This document shows, piece by piece, positions 8,476 to 17,145 of a stretch of 64,000 bases of DNA. Within the stretch, counting starts at the first letter, position 1, and every line of letters begins with the position of its first letter. The stretch comes from Caballeronia novacaledonica (GTDB taxonomy: Bacteria > Pseudomonadota > Gammaproteobacteria > Burkholderiales > Burkholderiaceae). The stretch covers positions 124,001-188,000 of the forward strand of contig NZ_OGTP01000001.1 in the NCBI RefSeq assembly GCF_900258035.1. The letters run 5' to 3'. A model generated the notes under the pieces. The model saw only the letters and a list, made by a program, of their open reading frames with translations, was not told the origin of the DNA and did no database searches. The position numbers and the translations under genes are program-made.

Positions 8476-11400
8476 TTGGCATCGAACAACGCAATTCGCA
8501 TTCGCGGCGCCCGTCAGCACAACCTCAAGAATCTCGATCTCGACCTGCACACCGGCCAGATGACGGTCGTGACCGGGCCCTCCGGCTCGGGCAAATCGAG
8601 CCTCGTGTTCGATACGCTCTACGCGCAAGGCCAGCGCCGCTACGTCGAGACCTTCAGCGCGTACGCGCGCCAGTTTCTCGACCGGATGGACCGCCCGCAG
8701 GTCGATCGCGTGGACGGCGTGCCGCCCGCCATCGCCATCGACCAGACGAATCCGGTGCGCAGCTCGCGCTCGACCGTCGGCACGATGACCGAGCTGAACG
8801 ATCACCTGAAGCTGTTCTACGCGCGCGCCGCCGAGCTCTTCGACAAGAAGACGTCGCATCGCGTGCGCCACGACACGCCCGAAACGATCTACGCCGAGCT
8901 GCTCGAACGCACGCGCGCCGGCGATCCGCGTCTCGCGATCACGTTTCCGGTCGAATTGCCCGATACCGCGAGCGACGAGGAAGTCGAGCAATGGCTCTCC
9001 GCGAGCGGCTATACGCGCGTGCAGGCGAAGCGCCGCGTTCAGACCGAATACGGCGCGCGGCAGATGCTCGATGTCGTCGCGGACCGCTTCCGCCTGCAGA
9101 ACACGGAGCGCTCGCGTGCGCTGGAAGCGATCGAGAGCGCGCTGCTGCGCGGCACCGGCCGCGTCGACATCTATGTGCTGAAGGACGAAGGCGAGCCGGA
9201 CATCTGGCGCTTCTCCACCGGTCTGCACAGCCCGGAAAGCGATCTGCGCTACGCGGACCCGCAGCCGGCGCTGTTCTCGTTCAATTCGGCCTACGGCGCG
9301 TGCGAAACGTGCCGCGGCTTCGGGCGCGTGATCGGCGTCGATTACGGGCTCGTCATTCCCGACGACAAAAAGACGCTGCGCGAAGGCGCGGTCAAGACGC
9401 TGCAGACGCCCGCGTGGAAAGAGAATCAGGACGATCTCGTGAAGTACGGGGCGAAGGCCGGCATCCGGCTCGGCGTGCCCTGGAAAGATCTCACGCAGGA
9501 AGAGCGCGACTGGGTCATCAAGGGCTCGCCCGACTGGACCGGCAAGTGGCAGAACCAGTGGTATGGCGTGCAGCGTTTCTTCGACTATCTGGAGTCGAAG
9601 GCGTACAAGATGCACATCCGCGTGCTGCTGTCGAAATATCGCAGCTATACGACGTGCCCGGTCTGCGCCGGCGCGCGCCTGAAAACCGAATCGCTGCTGT
9701 GGCGTCTCGGCACGAAGGAACAGGCCGACGCGGTGCTGTCGCCATCGGATCGCTTCATGCCGGAAGGCGTCGACTGGACGCGCGCGCAACTCGAAGCGCT
9801 GCCCGGCCTCACGGTGCACGATCTGATGCTGATGCCGATCGAGCGCATCCGCCGCTTCTTCGATTCGCTGACGCTGCCATCGACCCTGCTCGACGAAGCG
9901 CTGAAACTGCTGCACGCGGAAGTGCGCACGCGCCTGAAATATCTCTGCGATGTCGGCCTCGGTTATCTGACGCTCGACCGCCAGAGCCGCACGCTGTCCG
10001 GCGGCGAGGTGCAGCGTATCAATCTGACGACCGCGCTCGGCACGTCGCTCGTGAACACGCTGTTCGTGCTCGATGAGCCGAGCATCGGTCTGCATCCGCG
10101 CGATCTGAACCGCATCGTCGAGGCGATGCATCGGCTGCGCGACGCGGGCAACACGCTCGTCGTCGTGGAGCACGATCCTTCCGTGATGCTCGCGGCGGAT
10201 CGTCTCATCGACATGGGACCGGGACCGGGCGAGCGCGGCGGGCAGATCGTCTACGACGGCGCGCCCGACGACATCCAGTCCACCGACACATTGACCGGCG
10301 CGTATCTCGGCGGGCGCAAGCATGTCGCGCATGCGTCGAACTGGAACCGGCGCGTCGTCGATGCGAACACGCCGCGTCTCGTGCTCGAAGGCGCGAGCGA
10401 TCACAATCTGCAAGACGTGACCGTCGAGATTCCGCTGCAACGCCTCGTCTGCGTGACGGGCGTGTCCGGCTCGGGCAAATCGACGTTGATTCAGGACGTG
10501 CTCGCGCCCGCGCTGATGCGTCATTTCGGCAAGGCGACGGAAGCGCCCGGCGCGTTTCGCGCATTGAAGGGCGCGGAACATTTGAGCGATGTCGTGTTCG
10601 TCGATCAATCGCCGATCGGACGCACGGCGCGCTCGAATCCGGCGAGCTACGTCGGCGCGTTCGACGAAATCCGCAAGCTCTATGCGAAGGCGCCGCTCGC
10701 GTTGCAGCGCGGCTATAGCGCGAGCATGTTCAGCTTCAATTCAGGCGACGGACGTTGCCCGACGTGCGGCGGCTCGGGCTTCGAGCACGTGGAAATGCAG
10801 TTCCTGAGCGACGTTTATCTTCGCTGCCCCGATTGCGATGGGCGGCGTTATCGCGCTGAAGTGCTCGAAGTGAAGATCGAGCGCGGCGATCGTCAATTGA
10901 GCGTCGCCGATGTGCTCGAACTGACCGTCAGCGAAGCAGTGGAATTATTTGCTTCGGATAGCGAAGTATTGCGCGTGCTTCAGCCGATCGTCGATGTGGG
11001 GCTCGAATACGTGAAGCTCGGTCAGCCGGTGCCGACGCTTTCGGGCGGCGAGGCGCAGCGTCTGAAGCTCGCGGGTTACCTGGCTGAAACATCGCAAGCC
11101 AGGACGAGCGAAAGCCGTCTCTTCATGTTCGACGAGCCGACCACCGGCCTGCATTTCGACGACATCGCGAAGCTGATGCAGGCGCTGCGGCGACTGCTGG
11201 AGCGCGGGCATTCGCTGATCGTCATCGAACATAACCTCGATGTGATTCGCGCGGCCGACTGGATCATCGATCTCGGTCCTGAAGGCGGCGATGGCGGCGG
11301 GCAGGTCGTGTGCGTCGGCACGCCCGACGACGTGGCCGCCTGCGAGCAGTCGCATACGGGCCGCGCGCTCGTCGAATACGAAGAAGCGATGGCGCCCGGC

Positions 11401-14289
11401 GCGGCGGAAAAGCGCGCGGGCGTGCCGCTGCAACTCGCGGCGGAAGTCGCGAGCGCGCGGCGCGCATTGCAGGGCGAGGACGTCGTGCGCATCGTCAACG
11501 CGCGCGAGCACAATCTGAAGTCGCTCGATGTCGATATCCCGCACAACAAGTTCAACGTCGTGACGGGCGTGTCCGGCTCGGGCAAATCGACGCTCGCGTT
11601 CGACATCCTCTTTCACGAAGGCCAGCGGCGCTACCTCGAATCGCTGAATGCGTATGCGCGTTCCATCGTGCAGCCTGCGGGACGTCCCGAAGTCGATGCC
11701 GTCTACGGCATTCCGCCGACCGTCGCGATCGAGCAGCGCCTGTCGCGCGGCGGGCGCAAGTCGACGGTCGCGACGACGTCGGAAGTCTGGCACTTCCTGC
11801 GTCTCCTGTACGTGAAGCTCGGCATCCAGCATTGCATCCACGACGGCACGCCGGTGCAGTCGCAAAGCTCGGAATCGATCGCCGCGCAGATCATGCGCGA
11901 TTTCAAGGGGCAACATGTGGGCCTGCTCGCGCCGCTCGTCGTGAATCGCAAGGGCGTGTACACCGATCTCGCGAAATGGGCGAAGGCGCGCGGCAATACG
12001 CACTTGCGCGTGGATGGCGAATTCCTGCCGGTGAGTCCGTGGCCGAAGCTCGATCGATTCCGCGAACATACGATCGAATTGCCGGTCGCGGATCTCGTCG
12101 TATCGGCGGACAACGAAGCCGACCTGCGCCGCCTGCTCGACGAAACGCTGGAGATCGGCAAGGGCGTGATGCATCTGTGCGCGCCGCTCGACGATCTGCA
12201 CGGATCGTGGCAGGACGGCGTGCGTCGCGGCAAGGAAGAGACGCGCGTGTTCTCGACCAAGCGCGCGTGCCCGGTCTGCGGCACGAGCTATCCCGAGCTC
12301 GATCCGCGCATGTTCTCGTATAACAGCAAGCACGGCTGGTGCAACACATGCGTCGGCACGGGCGTGAAGCTCACGCGCGAGCAACGCGCCGCGTTCGATG
12401 ACACCTTGTTCGCGCAGGACGATCGCGGGCGCGAGCAGAGCATCGGCTCGGTGGATCAGGAACCGGACGATATCGTCGATCAACCTTGCCCGGATTGCGA
12501 AGGCACGCGCCTGAACGAAGTCGCGCGCGCCGTGACCTTCGGCGATTATCCGATCACGGAAGTCGGGCGCTGGACCGTGAGCGACACGCGCGAGTGGATC
12601 GCCGCGCTCAAGCTGAAAGGCCGCGATGCGGATATCGCGCGCGACGTGGTCAGCGAAATCGAAGGCCGATTGCAGTTTCTCGAAGAAGTCGGGCTCGGTT
12701 ATCTGAGCCTCGATCGCGCGGCGCCGACGCTGTCCGGCGGCGAAGCGCAACGCATTCGCCTCGCCGCGCAACTCGGCAGCAACCTGCAAGGCGTGTGCTA
12801 TGTGCTCGATGAACCGACCATCGGTCTGCATCCGCGCGACAACCTCATTCTGCTTTCGGCGCTGAAGAAGCTGAACGACAAGGGCAATACGCTCGTCGTC
12901 GTCGAGCATGACGAGGACACGATTCGCCGCGCGGATCACATCATCGATATCGGGCCGGGCGCGGGCAAGCGCGGCGGCACGGTGGTCGCGCAAGGCAACG
13001 TGACGGATCTCGCGGCGCACAAGGCGTCGCTGACGGGACAGTTCCTCGCGAACCCGATCGTGCATCCGTTGCAGCCGCGCCGCGAAGTGCGCGCCGGGAC
13101 CGCGAAACGTCCGGCGACGCCCGCGCAATGGCTCACCGTCGAAGGCGCGACGCTGCACAACCTGCGCAACGTGACGGCGAGCGTGCCGCTGAATCGCCTC
13201 GTCGCGATTACCGGCGTGTCGGGCTCGGGCAAGTCCACGCTCGCGCGCGACGTGCTGATGACCAATCTGCTCGATGCCGTCGGCCGCTCGGTGCTGTCGT
13301 CGCCCGCCGTTCGACGCGCGCGCAAGGCCGCGCAGGCCGCTGCGCCCGTCGCGAAATCGCGTGCCAGCGTGCTCGCGCGCGAGGCGCCGCGTCCGAAATA
13401 CGAGGTCGCGCACGCGTGGAAGGGCTGCACGGGCGTGACGGGTTTCGAGGCCATCGACCGCGTGCTCGAAGTCGATCAGACGCCGATCGGCAAGACGCCG
13501 CGCTCGTGTCCGGCGACTTACATCGGCATGTGGGACACCATCCGCAAGCTGTTCGCCGATACGCTCGAAGCCCGCGCGCGCGGCTACACGCCGTCGCGCT
13601 TCTCGTTCAACACCGGCGAAGGGCGCTGCCCGGCGTGCGAAGGGCAGGGCGTGCGCACCATCGCGATGAGCTTCCTGCCCGACGTCAAAGTGCCGTGCGA
13701 CGTGTGCCACGGACAGCGCTTCAATCCGGAAACGCTCGCGGTGACCTGGCGCGGCAAGAACATCGGCGAAGTGCTGACGATGGAGATCGACGAGGCCGTC
13801 GAATTCTTCGCGTCGATGCAGAGCATCGCGCATCCGTTGCAATTGCTGCGCGACGTCGGCCTCGGTTATCTGACGCTCGGCCAGCCTTCGCCGACGCTGT
13901 CGGGCGGCGAGGCGCAGCGCATCAAGCTCGTCACGGAACTGTCGAAAGTGCGCGACGACATCACGCGGCGCGGACAGAAGCCGCCGCACACGCTTTACGT
14001 GCTGGATGAGCCGACCGTCGGCCTGCACATGGCGGACGTCGCGAAGCTGATCCGCGTGCTGCACCGGCTGGTGGATGGCGGGCATAGCGTGATCGTCATC
14101 GAGCACGATCTCGATGTGATCGCCGAAGCCGACTGGGTGCTCGATCTCGGACCGGAAGGCGGCGTGAACGGCGGCACGATTGTCGCGGCGGCGGACCCGG
14201 ACACGCTCGCGACGCATCCGCGCAGTCATACCGGCGCGGCGCTGCGGCCGGTTTTGGGGCGTACGCGCGAGGCCGAAAATGCTGCGTGA
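8476..14289 (+). CDS. uvrA: double-length UvrA-family ATPase (tandem UvrA fusion)
   Basis: At 1937 residues this is twice the usual UvrA length of about 940. It contains two full UvrA-like halves. Four Walker A motifs are seen, with Lys40, Lys668, Lys1037 and Lys1586, and four 'LSGGE.QR' ABC signatures. Zinc-finger CxxC pairs such as 'CPTCGGSG' and 'CPACEGQG' follow. In the second half the insertion-domain finger is complete ('CPVCGTSYPELDP' to 'CNTC'); in the first half the leading CxxC is missing and only Cys276/Cys279 remain. UvrA recognises bulky DNA lesions and loads UvrB; this long form is a paralogue found in Burkholderiales, with its exact role unclear. The start is a TTG, with no ATG nearby. 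A LexA box upstream puts it under SOS control. The end overlaps the next gene by 11 bases. Confidence 0.9.
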   Translation: MASNNAIRIRGARQHNLKNLDLDLHTGQMTVVTGPSGSGKSSLVFDTLYAQGQRRYVETFSAYARQFLDRMDRPQVDRVDGVPPAIAIDQTNPVRSSRSTVGTMTELNDHLKLFYARAAELFDKKTSHRVRHDTPETIYAELLERTRAGDPRLAITFPVELPDTASDEEVEQWLSASGYTRVQAKRRVQTEYGARQMLDVVADRFRLQNTERSRALEAIESALLRGTGRVDIYVLKDEGEPDIWRFSTGLHSPESDLRYADPQPALFSFNSAYGACETCRGFGRVIGVDYGLVIPDDKKTLREGAVKTLQTPAWKENQDDLVKYGAKAGIRLGVPWKDLTQEERDWVIKGSPDWTGKWQNQWYGVQRFFDYLESKAYKMHIRVLLSKYRSYTTCPVCAGARLKTESLLWRLGTKEQADAVLSPSDRFMPEGVDWTRAQLEALPGLTVHDLMLMPIERIRRFFDSLTLPSTLLDEALKLLHAEVRTRLKYLCDVGLGYLTLDRQSRTLSGGEVQRINLTTALGTSLVNTLFVLDEPSIGLHPRDLNRIVEAMHRLRDAGNTLVVVEHDPSVMLAADRLIDMGPGPGERGGQIVYDGAPDDIQSTDTLTGAYLGGRKHVAHASNWNRRVVDANTPRLVLEGASDHNLQDVTVEIPLQRLVCVTGVSGSGKSTLIQDVLAPALMRHFGKATEAPGAFRALKGAEHLSDVVFVDQSPIGRTARSNPASYVGAFDEIRKLYAKAPLALQRGYSASMFSFNSGDGRCPTCGGSGFEHVEMQFLSDVYLRCPDCDGRRYRAEVLEVKIERGDRQLSVADVLELTVSEAVELFASDSEVLRVLQPIVDVGLEYVKLGQPVPTLSGGEAQRLKLAGYLAETSQARTSESRLFMFDEPTTGLHFDDIAKLMQALRRLLERGHSLIVIEHNLDVIRAADWIIDLGPEGGDGGGQVVCVGTPDDVAACEQSHTGRALVEYEEAMAPGAAEKRAGVPLQLAAEVASARRALQGEDVVRIVNAREHNLKSLDVDIPHNKFNVVTGVSGSGKSTLAFDILFHEGQRRYLESLNAYARSIVQPAGRPEVDAVYGIPPTVAIEQRLSRGGRKSTVATTSEVWHFLRLLYVKLGIQHCIHDGTPVQSQSSESIAAQIMRDFKGQHVGLLAPLVVNRKGVYTDLAKWAKARGNTHLRVDGEFLPVSPWPKLDRFREHTIELPVADLVVSADNEADLRRLLDETLEIGKGVMHLCAPLDDLHGSWQDGVRRGKEETRVFSTKRACPVCGTSYPELDPRMFSYNSKHGWCNTCVGTGVKLTREQRAAFDDTLFAQDDRGREQSIGSVDQEPDDIVDQPCPDCEGTRLNEVARAVTFGDYPITEVGRWTVSDTREWIAALKLKGRDADIARDVVSEIEGRLQFLEEVGLGYLSLDRAAPTLSGGEAQRIRLAAQLGSNLQGVCYVLDEPTIGLHPRDNLILLSALKKLNDKGNTLVVVEHDEDTIRRADHIIDIGPGAGKRGGTVVAQGNVTDLAAHKASLTGQFLANPIVHPLQPRREVRAGTAKRPATPAQWLTVEGATLHNLRNVTASVPLNRLVAITGVSGSGKSTLARDVLMTNLLDAVGRSVLSSPAVRRARKAAQAAAPVAKSRASVLAREAPRPKYEVAHAWKGCTGVTGFEAIDRVLEVDQTPIGKTPRSCPATYIGMWDTIRKLFADTLEARARGYTPSRFSFNTGEGRCPACEGQGVRTIAMSFLPDVKVPCDVCHGQRFNPETLAVTWRGKNIGEVLTMEIDEAVEFFASMQSIAHPLQLLRDVGLGYLTLGQPSPTLSGGEAQRIKLVTELSKVRDDITRRGQKPPHTLYVLDEPTVGLHMADVAKLIRVLHRLVDGGHSVIVIEHDLDVIAEADWVLDLGPEGGVNGGTIVAAADPDTLATHPRSHTGAALRPVLGRTREAENAA

Positions 14290-14698
14290 TCTCGATACGC
14301 TGATTTCATCGATGCAGCCCGAATTGCAACCGGGCGTGTACGTGTTCGCGTCGCTGCCGCACGATGCGGTGGCGAGCGGCGCGGGCGTCGTCGCGACGTT
14401 TCGCGAGCGCGAAGGAATGACGGTCGTGATGGAGGAAAGCGCGGCGCAGGCGGCGGGCATCGCGCCGCTGTTTCGCGCAGCGTGGATCACGCTGACCGTG
14501 CATTCGGACCTGAACGCGGTCGGTCTGACGGCGGCGTTCGCGCGGGCGCTCGGCGAGGCGAACATCAGTTGCAATGTGATCGCGGCGGCGTTTCACGATC
14601 ACATCTTCGTGCCCGTCGAAGACGGCGAACGTGCGGTGTATGTTCTTCGAGACTTGCAACGCAGTGCTGGTAAGCTTTCGGCCTCTCCAAAACCATGA
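14279..14698 (+). CDS. ACT-domain-like small protein
   Basis: The 139-residue product starts inside the last codons of the UvrA gene (11-base overlap), so it is likely cotranscribed with it. The second half ('WITLTVHSDLNAVGLTAAF' then 'NVIAAAFHDHIFVP') fits the ACT-domain family of amino-acid-binding regulatory modules (DUF2241/ACT_7-like). It has no catalytic motif. Whether it shares a function with UvrA or is only a passenger of the SOS transcript cannot be decided. It is followed after 11 bases by the DUF445 gene. Confidence 0.75.
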   Translation: MLRDLDTLISSMQPELQPGVYVFASLPHDAVASGAGVVATFREREGMTVVMEESAAQAAGIAPLFRAAWITLTVHSDLNAVGLTAAFARALGEANISCNVIAAAFHDHIFVPVEDGERAVYVLRDLQRSAGKLSASPKP

Positions 14699-14709
14699 TC
14701 AAGAAATAG

Positions 14710-15993
14710 ATGGAAACGCAGGACAAAGCCGTCGCGCTCAGAAGAATGAAATGGTTCGCCGCGGCGCTGCTCGTCGCGGCGGGTGGCCTGTTCGCGCTCG
14801 CGAAGAGCCAGCACGATGCGGGCGTGTGGGCGTGGGTATCGTCGTTCGCGGAAGCGGCGATGGTCGGCGCGCTCGCGGACTGGTTCGCGGTCGTCGCGCT
14901 GTTTCGGCATCCGCTCGGCGTGCCGATCCCGCACACGGCGATCCTGCCGGCGAACAAGGCGCGCGTCGCGGACAATCTCGCCGTGTTCGTGCGCGACCGT
15001 TTCCTCGGCACCGATGCGCTCGTCGCGCGCGTGAACGCGTTCGATCCGGCGAGCCGTCTGTCGATGTGGCTCGCGGAGCCGAAAAATTCGGAACTGCTCG
15101 GCAGGAAGGCGGTGACGGCGGTCGGCCAGTTGCTGTCTTTCGTCGACGATGAACGCGTCAAGAGCATGCTCTACGAGACGCTGCGCCGCCGCGCGGATTC
15201 GTTCGATCTCGCGAGCGCGGCGGGCAGCGTGCTGTCGACGCTGACGTCGGATCGTCGTCATCAACTGCTGCTCGACGAAGGGCTTAAGCAGATGGCCGCG
15301 TGGCTCGACAAGCCCGAGGTGCAGGAGATGCTGGCGACGCGCATCGTCGCGGTGGCGGGCGAGGAGTATCCGAAGCTCATCGGCATGCTGGGTTTCGTCG
15401 GACTGAACGCCGAGGAGCTTGGCAACAAGTTCGCGGCCGGTCTGGTGCGCGGCGCGAATCAATGGCTGCACGACGTGAGCAGCGATCCGGAACACGAGCG
15501 CCGCAAAGCCTTCGATGCGGCCGTGGAGCGCTTCGTCGAGCGGCTGAAGACGGACCCGTCGTTCAAGGCGCGTATCGACGGGCACAAGCGCGAATGGCTC
15601 GAGCGGCCCGAGTTGCGCGGTTATGTGAACGGGCTGTGGGACGAGTTCATCGCCTGGCTCGATGCGGACATCAAGCGGCCGGATTCGGCGCTGCACGCGA
15701 AGGTGGTGGCGATGGCGGGCGGTTTCGCCGAAGCGCTCGGCAGCGATCCGGCGCTGCGCGATTCGATCAACGAGCATATGCGCGATGCGTTGAAGGCGCT
15801 GGCGCCGGAGTTGCGCGATGGGATCGCGAAACATATCGCCGCGACTGTCAAGCAATGGGATGATGCGACGCTTGTTCGGGATGTCGAGCTCAATATCGGG
15901 CGGGATTTGCAGTTTATTCGCGTGAATGGGACGTTGGTGGGGGGGGCGGTTGGGGTGCTCATTCATGCTGTGATGGTTTGGGTTTCGGTGTGA
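14710..15993 (+). CDS. DUF445-family membrane protein
   Basis: A 427-residue protein of the DUF445 family, recognisable from the N-terminal block 'FAEAAMVGALADWFAVVALF' with 'HPLGVPIPHTAILP' just after. There is a transmembrane helix at about residues 14-33, a long helical soluble part, and a C-terminal helix ('VGVLIHAVMVWVSV') as membrane anchor. The function of the family is unknown. It is the third gene of a run that begins at the double UvrA, 11 bases after the ACT gene. The last 60 bases before the stop contain a run of G, and the repeat element begins about 45 bases after the stop. Confidence 0.85.
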   Translation: METQDKAVALRRMKWFAAALLVAAGGLFALAKSQHDAGVWAWVSSFAEAAMVGALADWFAVVALFRHPLGVPIPHTAILPANKARVADNLAVFVRDRFLGTDALVARVNAFDPASRLSMWLAEPKNSELLGRKAVTAVGQLLSFVDDERVKSMLYETLRRRADSFDLASAAGSVLSTLTSDRRHQLLLDEGLKQMAAWLDKPEVQEMLATRIVAVAGEEYPKLIGMLGFVGLNAEELGNKFAAGLVRGANQWLHDVSSDPEHERRKAFDAAVERFVERLKTDPSFKARIDGHKREWLERPELRGYVNGLWDEFIAWLDADIKRPDSALHAKVVAMAGGFAEALGSDPALRDSINEHMRDALKALAPELRDGIAKHIAATVKQWDDATLVRDVELNIGRDLQFIRVNGTLVGGAVGVLIHAVMVWVSV

Positions 15994-16036
15994 GACTAGG
16001 GACCGCAGCGTTTCTCCATTCTCCGGGAAACTTGTA

Positions 16037-16650
16037 TTCGCGTCGGTTTATTGGCGTTGCCCCTGTGCGGGGCGGCAGTCACTTTCTTTGCTGCTGCAAA
16101 GAAAGTAACCAAAGAAACAGCTATCCCCATCCAAAGTGCTTCACACCGGCCGCGGCACAGGCGATTGGCTGAATGGCCCGGCAGTTGCGAGTGCCCCCAC
16201 AAAACTCACGGGGCTTGGACCGCGCACGGTCCGCGCCATCACGCCGCCGAGCTTGCCGGTTCAGCCCTCGCAAGCTCCGGCCCGCTACGCGACCGATGGG
16301 TCAATCGGGTCGGCACGGGCTTGCTTTCTTGCTGACGCCATCATCGCGCATCATTTCTTCTTCGTTGGTTTCCCTTGCATGCCCTGCGGCAGCGCGTAGC
16401 GCTGTGCCGGATGTATGATTGCTGAACCCATGTGTTCAAAGAACTAGCGCGTCGGACCGTGCGCGGTCCAAGCCGCGTGAGTTTTGTGAGGGCACTCGCT
16501 ACTCTGGGGGCCATTAGGTCAATCGCCTGTGCCGCGGCCGGCGTGAAGCACTTTGGATGGGGAAAGCTGTTTCTTTGGTTACTTTCTTTGCAGCAGCAAA
16601 GAAAGTGACTGCCGCCCCGCACAGGGGCAACACAAATAGACCGACGCGAA
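16037..16650. repeat. long inverted-repeat element (about 196-bp arms)
   Basis: The left arm (16037-16232) and right arm (16454-16650) are reverse complements of each other at close to 90 percent over about 196 bases, with a 221-base centre. Each arm contains the palindrome CTTTCTTTGC-TGCT-GCAAAGAAAG, the block GTTGCCCCTGTGCGGGGC, and the short hairpin GGACCG-CGCA-CGGTCC at the inner end. No transposase or credible ORF is present. The layout resembles a non-autonomous dispersed repeat (MITE- or REP/BIME-like). The same palindromic block is, to my knowledge, common in Burkholderia and Paraburkholderia intergenic regions. Confidence 0.8.
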
Positions 16651-17145
16651 AACAGGATTCCGTAGAAGAAGCAAACGCCGATGACGCGAATCGCCGTCCC
16701 CGACGAAAGCAATCTCGAAGCCACTATTTGCAGCGGCAAAGAAAGTGACTGCCGCCCCGCACAGGGGCAACACGAATAGACCGACGCGAAAACAGGATTC
16801 CGTAGAAGAAGCAAACGCCGATGACGCGAATCGCCGTCCCCGACGAAAGCAATCTCGAAGCCACTATTTGCAGCGGCAAAGAAAGTGACTGCCGCCCCGC
16901 ACAGGGGCAACACGAATAGACCGACGCGAAAACAGGATTCCATAGAAGAAGCAAACGCCGATGACGCGAATCGCCGTCCCCGACGAAAGCAATCTCGAAG
17001 CCACTATTTGCAGCAGCAAAGAAAGTGACTGCCGCCCCGCCCAGGGGCAACACGAATAGACCGACGCAAAAACAGGATTCCATAGAAGAAGCACACGCCC
17101 GATGACCCGAATCGCCGTCCCCGATGAAAGCAATCTCGAAGCCGA
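16592..17145 (+). repeat. 140-bp tandem array carrying copies of the next gene's start
   Basis: Four near-identical units with a 140-base period follow the inverted repeat; the last spacing is 141. Each unit joins the outer end of the repeat element (GCAAAGAAAGTGACTGCCGC and the CCCCGCACAGGGGC hairpin) to the leader and first 14 codons of the downstream hydrolase gene. Copies of the gene's ATG occur at 16681, 16821 and 16961; the true one is at 17102. Each of the three extra starts opens a 32-codon reading frame beginning MTRIAVPDESNLEA and ending at TAG (16777-16779, 16917-16919, 17057-17059). Units differ by a few substitutions, so the duplication is recent. Function unknown. Confidence 0.85.

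Noticed and set aside
10945..14574. A 1209-codon open frame antisense to the double UvrA
   Set aside because: High-GC codon bias leaves long antisense frames; the product is Arg/Ala/His-rich with no family motif, while the sense frame is clearly UvrA.
16592..17101. Tandem array as CRISPR
   Set aside because: Units are 140 bases with no separate spacers and no cas genes; they are direct duplications of one segment.
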